Assembly: GCA_964628385.1 (NCBI GenBank) | Contig: CAZVOD010000048.1 | Coordinates: 1-33,906 of the forward strand | Origin: JANQPA01 sp964628385 | GTDB taxonomy: Bacteria; Bacteroidota; Bacteroidia; Chitinophagales; Saprospiraceae | Length of the DNA: 33,906 bases | Direction: 5' to 3' | Shown: positions 17,501-24,187 of the stretch, one piece after another | Layout of the letters: each line of letters starts with the position of its first letter | Position numbering within the stretch: position 1 is the stretch's first letter | Program-made: the position numbers and the translations under genes | Notes under the pieces: generated by a model | What the model was told of the DNA's origin: nothing | The model's input: only the letters and a program-made list of their open reading frames with translations | The model's database searches: none

Positions 17501-18957
17501 TTATCTGAACTACCTTCATCAATATCGTCTGTATCAACTGTCGCGATACCTTTACCACCCAGTGATACATTCAAAAGGTCCACACACACCGGTGAAGGTG
17601 GTGTACCGTCAAAAACTTCAAAGAGGCAGGTAGTAACTTCAGCCGCATTTCCACATTTATCAACAACGTAGTAATAAAAGAAATGCTCACCGACTGATAC
17701 ATTCATCGCGATATATCCGTCATTGGAATTGCCGCTTATCGGTTCATTTAATTTTACTACAATAGTATCGCCCGTCAATACACCGAATTGGTCCGTTTCT
17801 GGTACTTTGGACCAAATCTCAACCGAATAAGTCCAACCTGTATTCCCGCAATTATCCCTAACCGATGGTCTAGGAACCTTGATATCAGCAGCGCATTTAA
17901 ATGGAGCAGTAGAAAACCGAGCATCCAGAATGCCCTGCCGGCAAAACACCTCCGGAGCTTCTAAATCCCCGTATTTGATCGTTTGCTGATGCGTCACAAC
18001 CTCCTCTGTACACCAGTTGGTGATAGTCCAATTGCGAATCAACTTAAAACCACAATTAATTGCCACAGAATCATCTGAAAGGGCAATACCATAATCGCAA
18101 AGGGTAGTATCAGTATCATAAAGCCGCAATGTATCACCGTACCCATTGATAAAATATGGGGCTCCGGCTTCTTCCACACTCAATACATAAGGAGTCTCAT
18201 CAGTAGTGCATACGTTAATTTCTACATCTTCTTTTATCTCATCCAACTCAATGTCAGGCTGTAGGAAAACGAAAATGATAGAATCTAATCTGGAAACATT
18301 ATTTTTCTCATCCCGAACCTGAAAAAATCGACTAATCCTGGCTATTTCTTCACAGGGTTGATCTATGTACTTGATGTGGTCTTCTACTACAAATTCCAGG
18401 TGATCAAAGCTGGTACAATTATCGTAAACGCTATCTTTGATGCTGTAAACGCCCTCTTGCTGAAGCCGCTTCCACACCAAATTATCAAAATCATACAAAC
18501 CAACATTTAAAATGGAATCAATATCTGTACAGACCAGTGTGTCTTTTATGGTAGGAGCTTTTATTCGGGGAGCAGTTTTATCTTCTGCTTTTATATTACC
18601 CTGACAAACAAATTCTTCATTATCATCATAAACTTCGTATTGAAACGTGCCATGACCAACAACCTTATTGAGCGTTCTTGAACCATTCTCGTAAATAACT
18701 GCTATGGTATATCCTTCCAATGATTCTACACCGGTACCCTTTAATACCATGGGTATTTCCAGAATAGCCTCACAATTTGCATCCAGCGTAACAATTGCAG
18801 AGCCAATACAGGCAAAATCATTTATTGGCATAGATTTTGCTAAATTAGTACTGGAAGCAATTACTTTTTCGCTGGAATAGTCCTTACCTGTAGCAACAGA
18901 TATGGACAAAAGCCATATGGCTATTCCCCAAGTCAACATTACGGTGTAACGGCTCAT
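14599..18957 (-). CDS. T9SS-secreted dockerin/cohesin-like protein, paralog of the giant
   Basis: 1452 aa. The signal peptide covers about residues 1-24. Modules: an N-terminal Cys-containing beta domain (from 'DFACIGSAIVTLDANCEA'), Ig/HYR-like modules with repeated D-x-[ET]-[AP]-P starts and 'D-x-C-G-N' endings, a CarboxypepD/SdrB-like module, a dockerin-like pair (second loop D-I-N-G-S-K-S-V-T-T-L-D), a cohesin-like domain, and a type A T9SS sorting domain (about 1369-1452, 'QNYPNPF'). It matches the C-terminal part of the adjacent 2395-aa protein along nearly its full length but lacks the eight-repeat N-terminal array. Expected location is the cell surface or medium. It is first in the transcription order; 682 bp separate it from its paralog, so separate promoters are possible. 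Confidence 0.9.
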   Translation of the reverse strand: MSRYTVMLTWGIAIWLLSISVATGKDYSSEKVIASSTNLAKSMPINDFACIGSAIVTLDANCEAILEIPMVLKGTGVESLEGYTIAVIYENGSRTLNKVVGHGTFQYEVYDDNEEFVCQGNIKAEDKTAPRIKAPTIKDTLVCTDIDSILNVGLYDFDNLVWKRLQQEGVYSIKDSVYDNCTSFDHLEFVVEDHIKYIDQPCEEIARISRFFQVRDEKNNVSRLDSIIFVFLQPDIELDEIKEDVEINVCTTDETPYVLSVEEAGAPYFINGYGDTLRLYDTDTTLCDYGIALSDDSVAINCGFKLIRNWTITNWCTEEVVTHQQTIKYGDLEAPEVFCRQGILDARFSTAPFKCAADIKVPRPSVRDNCGNTGWTYSVEIWSKVPETDQFGVLTGDTIVVKLNEPISGNSNDGYIAMNVSVGEHFFYYYVVDKCGNAAEVTTCLFEVFDGTPPSPVCVDLLNVSLGGKGIATVDTDDIDEGSSDNCSLEKLELRRQIKEECLDSYVNAAVSANEGDIVFADLEKDANADIWRFDGEIIVTRQGMDFFSAYAEKVIMTCCDVGRIVSIELRVTDKAGNSNSCWSIAQVEDKIAPQCRPPQDVVVDCDTTTLDRNNLDDIDQLQRYFGTALANDNCSAVIKELEPSLNIGDCSIGTITRSFIAEDPSGNQSGVCRQTITIQGVFDYEIAFPADEDLIQCGGSAVDTVVDIKDNACGLFAINVDVKRLRASGDACYKDFRTYTIINWCEYDGITDPMVISRDEDNDRVPGEKVFLLRRRDGNFFIDDNRDETDGFLRTGNNSTGFWTYTQHIRVYDNEAPTIEWPTETEFCSFDTPENTDDICTGEVHLSFTVDDLCTPERLSTRVLFDEFDDGAGAIEIPNNSANLISEGNTFTFRGVYPIGTHSIKVTVFDDCGNFTVRTLQFEVIDCKAPTIICTQGLSVPLMPMDMDGNGVPDFGMAVVPAESFVASESFDCSGGITFSINRKGETPDRSRTELMVNCLDPLNETIPIEVYAWDASGNRNGCETFVIVTDNRNLCSGGVENGIVAGHLLTQQNLPLSGATVRLSGTKNSTVRTDVNGAFQFVDLEEGKDYTITPESLENDYINGVSTYDLVLISKHILGVDLLESPYQIIAADINGSKSVTTLDLIHLRKLILSVTDTFPDNTSWRFISSDYQFPDQYDPWVENIPEFKNINNLLGTEAEVNFVAVKVGDINQNVRVGESTAFAENRSVENPLHLSVADKSLESGRSYTIPITAKNLSQFVGGQFTISFDPEQLQLDDLSYALLQKENVGLNYFEDGLITVSWNTFDAQDDESLLISLGFTALRTANFSDLLSINSRITNAEAYAANGEFRNIQLQFEENTTAASAFRLHQNYPNPFKDQTMVAFNLPEPSEVLLSVYDANGQLILQRQDYYEAGENQIVLKKNNLKSGVLYYHLQTNNYQASKKMVLID

Positions 18958-19280
18958 CGTTTCAAAGTTTAGATCGAATGTTTCATAAGATTGTTGTAGC
19001 AGAAGCTTATCTGGTATGATTTCTGAGTGCTTACAACCTGATATACCTTCCCTGATACGAAAATAGCTTATTTTTCTCTAAATATGAAAAAATATAATGC
19101 ATTGGTGGGTACAATTAACAAAAAAGGTGTGCATTTGATTAATATTGAGTTTTTGCACCATACGTCTTTTCTGTTTCTAATGTGCCTTTTTCTTCAAATA
19201 TACCAATAATCCGAATGGTATAAGAAAAAAACGGACGTGAAAAAAGGTATTGTTTTTAGCGTATTTACCAAAGTTTTATT
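18958..19280. other. Gene-free leader region of the 1452-aa gene
   Basis: No gene is seen. It is AT-rich and contains one promoter-like element on the minus strand, listed separately. The part next to 19281 is also the 3' region of the outer-membrane protein gene; I found no strong terminator hairpin there. Confidence 0.4.
19195..19202 (-). promoter_or_regulatory. Possible -7 element (TATATTTG) for the 1452-aa gene
   Basis: The minus strand reads TATATTTG, matching the Bacteroidota TAnnTTTG consensus. The matching -33 box is weak (TTTC about 21 bp upstream). It would give a leader of roughly 230 nt. Confidence 0.3.
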
Positions 19281-21755
19281 TTATAAGTCTACCCCAAATA
19301 CACCACCCAGGCGCCAGGTACCAGCCATATGAGAGAGGTATCCTTCCAGGCGAAATATCCTAAACAAACCAAAGCCTACGTTCTCTACCCCCAGCGTAAA
19401 TTCAGTGTAAGCAGGTAAATCCGGTGTATCTACGTAGTGTACTCCGGCGACCATACTCCAACCCAGCTTGCGTAAGAAAGGTGTTTTATCCAAAAGAAAA
19501 CCCTCAAAGAAATGCTGGAAATGAGCCTGCACAAAAGCATCATTGGTACTGTACTGGTAATAGGGTAAGTCCAGGAACGCATTACTGTATCTGGATGGCC
19601 TATTGATAGCTAGCTGGCTGCCATTGAAATGCTGAAAATCCATAAATTCAAGCGCCTGCTTATTGATAAAGCGACCTACCTGAACCCGGAATTCCGAGCG
19701 CCCCAACACGCCCACAGGAATATAACTATCTCTCAGCGTTATTGTAATAAGATCGTAATTAACACTGCTCCCAAAGGCAGCAACCCCCTTGCGCCAGCCA
19801 ATGAGCAGATCAGGAAACGGAGACCCCTCCAGGTATTTCCTACCGGGATATTCTGAATATCTCTGTTTTAGGCGCAACCGAAGGGAAATACCCAGGGTCA
19901 TAGCTTCGTTAGGCTCAAATGAAGGTTCAAAATTATTAGGATCCAATGGATCATTAGAACGGTAAATCACCTCATCTCGCAAACGCAGGCTGTAATCCGA
20001 ATTATTGAGCAGTGGACTTCTTCTGGCATATTCCACAGATGACTGCAAAAACACACCATTAAAAAGCTCTCTTTGATAATTGATCGCCCCAAATTCTTTG
20101 TCGTAAAGCTTCATGTAATTATTCCTTGACCACAAAGTAGCCAGCGTATTACCAATATTGGAAATTGGTTCATTGTCGTTAAATTGTTCGGTAGTCCGCC
20201 CACCGACCAAGGTCAGCCTGGAAAAATTAGTACGATTGAAATTATAAGTAAGCGCCGCGCTAGCCCGCAGCTGTTGGTCAGAAAAACCGTAGTTTAGTTT
20301 GGGCCTTATCGATAACCAGCGCATATTATAATCATCGTATTCTTTACGGTAAGAAAAGTCGATGTCTACATTCCACCCCTGAACGGTATTAAATTGTAAA
20401 GTACCAAATGGAGAATTGAAAGCAAAGGACTCTTTTTCATAGGAATTATCGTAACTGTAGCCGAACAATAAATTAAGCGGACCGAATTTGTTGTTCTCTC
20501 GGTCTACACTATCCAGATAAGGCTTTGACTGCCTGAGCTCCTGTAAGCTATCTTTGCGGATATAGTCTATCCCCTCCTCTTCAGTCAATGGAATAGGTCT
20601 TACCTCCTGCCAATAGTCCAGGTTTTGCTCGTTAGCGCCATCTTCTACTTTGAAGACGGCTCCATTAAAGAGTTTGTTCTCTAATGTGATATCAGTTTCG
20701 TAATCAGTGTAAATACCGGTGAAAGTCCCTCCCAGCCTGAAGCCCAAAAAGCCGGCCTTGAAGGATATGGTTTGTGAAAAAACTTTCCAGACTTCTTCAC
20801 CATCAACGGGCACATAGACCTGATTAAAGTTTAGCGTATCCAGGCCCGGTTGTTTCATGGAAGAAGAAAGCAGCGAGAGCTCTACACTCTGGATATTCCA
20901 TAAATCTTCGATAATGTAGATATAGCCGCGATAAGTGGGATCTTCATCTCGTTTGGGGATCACCCTAATTTTATTGATCAGCCGTCCTTCCTCATCATAG
21001 TTGATACTTTCCAGCCGATACCGATAATAGCCCAGAGCATTATTAGCAATAGGAGATATAATTTGACGACCTATTTCTGAGTAGTTTCTGTATAAGTTAA
21101 AGTCCATATCGGAAGCTCTGTTAAAGCCAAAGCCATTGTCATTTCCACTAACTTTTGAGGAAATCATTACTTCCTTGAATTTATCGGGCATCTTATAGTA
21201 CAATTCTGCCTGTGATTCCGATAAGTAGACGATTCCCTGCCGGTTGGAATCCAGTGTTCCTCCAAGATCTCCTAATTCTTGTCCCAGTATTTTCTCAGGC
21301 GCGTCAAGAAATTTGATATTTCCTTTTACATACACATCACAGGAATAGGCTTCTACTTGCTCATAATGATACTTTCGCTTATCTATAGCGGCCCTGATCA
21401 CGCGATAAGCCGGGTCTTCCTCGTTCGCTTTTACCACCACTTCTTCCAACTCTACAGACTGTTCTCTCAAAACTACATCCAGCTGCTGGGCGCTTGTGTC
21501 CATAACCACTTCCCTGATTTGCTGAGCAAAACCAACGTATTGAAAGACCAGCTCGTAAGTTCCCGGTTGCAAATCCAGTGTGTAATTGCCCTGTACGTTA
21601 GAGGTAGTACCTTTAGAGGTACCTTTCAAATATACAGTAGCAAAAGCCAGTGGCTCTCCCTTTTCATCACGGATACTTCCACTCAACTGTGACTGCGCAC
21701 AGAGGAATGTAAAACCAACGAATTGTAATAAAAAGATTGCGTAAAATACCTTCAT
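19281..21755 (-). CDS. DUF5686/CarboxypepD_reg-like outer-membrane protein
   Basis: 824 aa. A signal peptide (about 1-21) is followed by a CarboxypepD_reg-like beta sandwich (about 23-110: 'LSGSIRDEKGEPLAFATVYL', 'GTTSNVQGNYTLDL'). Then comes the DUF5686 region, opening with 'AYRVIRAAIDKRKYHYEQVE' and 'YSCDVYVKGN', and running into a long C-terminal barrel of alternating strands ending in 'LGGVFGVDL'. It lacks a TonB plug domain, as expected for this family. Family members are normally 800-850 aa, so it is full length. It should sit in the outer membrane; its substrate is unknown. The start lies only 24 bp downstream of a HEAT-like exported protein gene, so the two form an operon. Confidence 0.85.
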   Translation of the reverse strand: MKVFYAIFLLQFVGFTFLCAQSQLSGSIRDEKGEPLAFATVYLKGTSKGTTSNVQGNYTLDLQPGTYELVFQYVGFAQQIREVVMDTSAQQLDVVLREQSVELEEVVVKANEEDPAYRVIRAAIDKRKYHYEQVEAYSCDVYVKGNIKFLDAPEKILGQELGDLGGTLDSNRQGIVYLSESQAELYYKMPDKFKEVMISSKVSGNDNGFGFNRASDMDFNLYRNYSEIGRQIISPIANNALGYYRYRLESINYDEEGRLINKIRVIPKRDEDPTYRGYIYIIEDLWNIQSVELSLLSSSMKQPGLDTLNFNQVYVPVDGEEVWKVFSQTISFKAGFLGFRLGGTFTGIYTDYETDITLENKLFNGAVFKVEDGANEQNLDYWQEVRPIPLTEEEGIDYIRKDSLQELRQSKPYLDSVDRENNKFGPLNLLFGYSYDNSYEKESFAFNSPFGTLQFNTVQGWNVDIDFSYRKEYDDYNMRWLSIRPKLNYGFSDQQLRASAALTYNFNRTNFSRLTLVGGRTTEQFNDNEPISNIGNTLATLWSRNNYMKLYDKEFGAINYQRELFNGVFLQSSVEYARRSPLLNNSDYSLRLRDEVIYRSNDPLDPNNFEPSFEPNEAMTLGISLRLRLKQRYSEYPGRKYLEGSPFPDLLIGWRKGVAAFGSSVNYDLITITLRDSYIPVGVLGRSEFRVQVGRFINKQALEFMDFQHFNGSQLAINRPSRYSNAFLDLPYYQYSTNDAFVQAHFQHFFEGFLLDKTPFLRKLGWSMVAGVHYVDTPDLPAYTEFTLGVENVGFGLFRIFRLEGYLSHMAGTWRLGGVFGVDL

Positions 21756-21779
21756 ATTTGGCGCTTTTTATCCAAGCAA

Positions 21780-23141
21780 TTATTTATTGGTGATCAAATC
21801 TTTTAAATGGTCCTTTCTGGAACCATATCTTCTCCATTTTTTCAATTCTTTTTCGTCTTCTTGATACAACTCCAATAACAGCAAAAAAGCAATTACAGAA
21901 ATCTTATCTTCTGATTTTCGTACCAAATCAGGAAAATATTCGACTAATCTTCGAACGTAAAATTCATCGGCGGGATCCCCGGTTTTTATGGATTTATACA
22001 TTTCCTGCAACGGTGCAATCAGCAGAGTAGAATCGCCTTTTTCGGCCAGTTCTTCCAGCACCGGAATAGCGGCATCGACTTTGTAAAATACGGCCATTTC
22101 CAGAAGCTGACCATATTTAGGCTTGATGGCCAGCGTATCCATCCTCACCCAGGATTCATTTTTTTGTAATAAAAGTGGAATCAAATCAGCGATGGTTTGG
22201 TTATCCATCAGCTTTAACGCATCCGTAATGACGTAGTTATAATCATAAGCTTCCGAAATATTGCTATATCCTTCAAAACGGCTAAAAATGAAGGGAATAA
22301 GATCTTCCTGTTTAGTAATCCCGGCCAATTCTATCATAGCGGCATCTCTGTAATTGAACCCCAACTGCTGACGACCTAGATATTGGTACATCACATCTTC
22401 AATCAATTTCTGCTGATAGCGCCAACTATATTGTAAAGCTTCCAGTACCAGCCAAAAGTTTTTACTATTATCGATCAACGAAGCAATTTTTTTCTCCAAA
22501 CCAATTATTCCCATTCTATTACAAGCTCTGACCGCAAAAATCCTGGCGGTATCATTGCCGCTTTCTAAAATTCGCTCCAGCGATTTTATAATAGCAAGAC
22601 TATCTCGCAATGCAATCTGAGGAAGTATTTGTAAAGTGGCCATCAAGGTATCCTGATCAAAGGACTGAAGCCGATCAATAACAATAGACTCCCCTGGTAT
22701 GGCTGTTTTTGGAGACGCCAAATCATCGGGCGTCCAAATATGCCAACTACTCCTGACTGACTCACCGGCCTTAATGCGGAAGTATACATTAGAATGGCGA
22801 AAAAAATCGGCCGAATCGGTGGCGATCCAGCCTACTGTATTTACCGGCTTTTGCTGTATGGTGGAGGGCAACTTTTGGGCGAGCTGTTGCCTGCGGTTGT
22901 AGGAGGGCAAATCAACTTCGAAGAGTATTTCCGCCTCAGATTCAGGAGCCTGAGTTTTATCACTTAATACAGTTCTGGCGGGCCTTGCGACCCATTCCAT
23001 TTTAATTTCATCAAAACCCACTGCTTGTTTTATAAGGAATAAATGTCTGGCATAATCAAACTCCTGAATAGCAATTTCCTGAGCATTCAGGAAAAAACCA
23101 GTCATAATGAAAGCCAGACCAGTGGTAAAGAAAATTCTCAT
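21780..23141 (-). CDS. Exported HEAT-like repeat protein
   Basis: 453 aa. Signal peptide about 1-20 ('FFTTGLAFIMTGFFLNAQ'). Residues about 25-155 appear to be a beta-rich domain. From about 160 onward there are paired helices of HEAT-like type ('ALRDSLAIIKSLERILESG', 'TARIFAVRACNRMGIIGLEK', 'YRDAAMIELAGITKQEDLIP'). Such proteins usually act as scaffolds; no catalytic motif is visible. It is the first gene of a two-gene unit with the DUF5686-type outer-membrane protein and may assist it in the periplasm, which is an inference from gene order only. The upstream 755-bp gap holds a palindromic element and must contain its promoter, which I could not place. Confidence 0.65.
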   Translation of the reverse strand: MRIFFTTGLAFIMTGFFLNAQEIAIQEFDYARHLFLIKQAVGFDEIKMEWVARPARTVLSDKTQAPESEAEILFEVDLPSYNRRQQLAQKLPSTIQQKPVNTVGWIATDSADFFRHSNVYFRIKAGESVRSSWHIWTPDDLASPKTAIPGESIVIDRLQSFDQDTLMATLQILPQIALRDSLAIIKSLERILESGNDTARIFAVRACNRMGIIGLEKKIASLIDNSKNFWLVLEALQYSWRYQQKLIEDVMYQYLGRQQLGFNYRDAAMIELAGITKQEDLIPFIFSRFEGYSNISEAYDYNYVITDALKLMDNQTIADLIPLLLQKNESWVRMDTLAIKPKYGQLLEMAVFYKVDAAIPVLEELAEKGDSTLLIAPLQEMYKSIKTGDPADEFYVRRLVEYFPDLVRKSEDKISVIAFLLLLELYQEDEKELKKWRRYGSRKDHLKDLITNK

Positions 23142-23448
23142 AACTACTTTCCTGTTTAATTATCATCGAGGAGTACTGACAAAGATCACCATGGGCAATC
23201 CAATTGGACCTTAGTTTTAAGCCAAACAGAAAGCACGCAAGGTGCTATGCGAACAGATAGGATCGACCATTTCTCTGCTGTCTTTATACACACACATCTC
23301 TCAACCAATATCTCAAAGTAATTTTACTACCTTAACAGTTTTTCTTCAAACTTCTTAAAAATAGAACATGTTTTTAATTTGAATTGCGTTATAAAATGTA
23401 TAATAAATTACAAAATAGCCTGACAAGCAATTTTAATTTTTTATATTA
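23142..23448. other. AT-rich gene-free stretch
   Basis: Presumed promoter and leader region of the HEAT-like gene on the minus strand. No gene, no good TAnnTTTG match and no strong hairpin was found. Confidence 0.4.
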
Positions 23449-23661
23449 AGGAATGAGTAATAAATAGATCGCGCTTTTTGACCGAGGGAATTTTTTTCCA
23501 AGACAAGGCAGAAAACCTGCCGGCCGGCAGGCGGGCGTAGGCAATGCAACACGAAGAAAGGGGATAAAAGGGGCCCCTTTCTGAAGTCGGCGAGGCTTTC
23601 TAACGAAGTATTGGGGCAAAAGCCCCCGTCAAGAATGATGAGTTATTTTTTTCTCATTCCT
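23449..23661. repeat. 213-bp palindromic element with terminal inverted repeats
   Basis: Perfect 9-bp terminal inverted repeats (aggaatgag at 23449-23457, ctcattcct at 23653-23661) frame a GC-rich core that stands out from its AT-rich surroundings. The core holds three separate perfect palindromes: cctgccggccggcagg (23516-23531), aaaggggccccttt (23567-23580) and the hairpin ggggc-aaaa-gcccc (23613-23626). There is no coding capacity. It resembles a MITE or REP/BIME-type intergenic element. Confidence 0.6.
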
Positions 23662-23829
23662 AAGTAAGGCTTGTTCATTTCTTCCATCATAATCCTACCC
23701 AGATTGACTATCCTTGGCCAATCCTAAAAACCATATACCGCTCCTAATGCTTTTATCCTAAAAAAAGTCCGCATATCTACAAATTGACAATATTTTCGAT
23801 TGTTTCTTTACGAATTTACAAACCAAAAG

Positions 23830-23862
23830 TTTGGTCTATGACGTTTATTTTATGTATATTTG
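23830..23862 (+). promoter_or_regulatory. Bacteroidota-type promoter of the 74-aa gene
   Basis: TTTG at 23830-23833 and TATATTTG at 23855-23862 with a 21-bp spacer match the TTTG/TAnnTTTG promoter. The -33 box lies inside a perfect inverted repeat accaaa-ag-tttggt (about 23822-23835), which could be an operator. The predicted start of transcription is about 30 bp before the ATG. Confidence 0.7.
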
Positions 23863-23896
23863 ATATATAATTCGTTAACCAAACTTTAATGGTATA

Positions 23897-24121
23897 ATGG
23901 CGAGATCGATTAAACTCAAGCTTAGAAAAGCTAAACTTACGCTCAACCAAACACTTCAAAAAATTCTGGACATTAACAGATTGCGCAAGCAACTACCCAA
24001 TTTCGACAACGCCAAACAGTTACAAAAACAGCTTAAAGAAGAATTGAGAATCCTCAACAAGATTGTTGAACACCAAGCAAAGCTTATTAGGTATTACGAG
24101 CGAACTTTAGCCACAGGGTAG
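23897..24121 (+). CDS. Small basic helical protein, family unknown
   Basis: 74 aa, strongly basic at the N-terminus (R3, K6, K8, R10, K11, K13), with leucine/isoleucine spacing that suggests an amphipathic or coiled-coil helix through most of its length. No cysteine, TM or signal peptide. It might bind nucleic acid or a partner protein, but no family is recognised. It is a monocistronic unit with a good promoter 35 bp upstream and a perfect hairpin just downstream, which argues that it is real and expressed. Just before it, ATG-GTA-TAA at 23889-23897 is a two-codon upstream frame whose stop overlaps the real start (TAATG). That may be chance or may couple initiation. Confidence 0.6.
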   Translation: MARSIKLKLRKAKLTLNQTLQKILDINRLRKQLPNFDNAKQLQKQLKEELRILNKIVEHQAKLIRYYERTLATG

Positions 24122-24134
24122 TGCTGAAGATGCT

Positions 24135-24170
24135 GGAAGGCACAGTAAAAAATTATTATTTGTGCCTTCC
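24135..24170. terminator. Hairpin terminator between convergent genes
   Basis: A perfect 10-bp stem ggaaggcaca/tgtgccttcc encloses a 16-nt AT-rich loop. It sits between the ends of the 74-aa gene and the TonB-dependent receptor gene and can serve both strands. No strong T tract follows on the plus strand. Confidence 0.65.
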
Positions 24171-24187
24171 TGATCTACTCTATAAAA

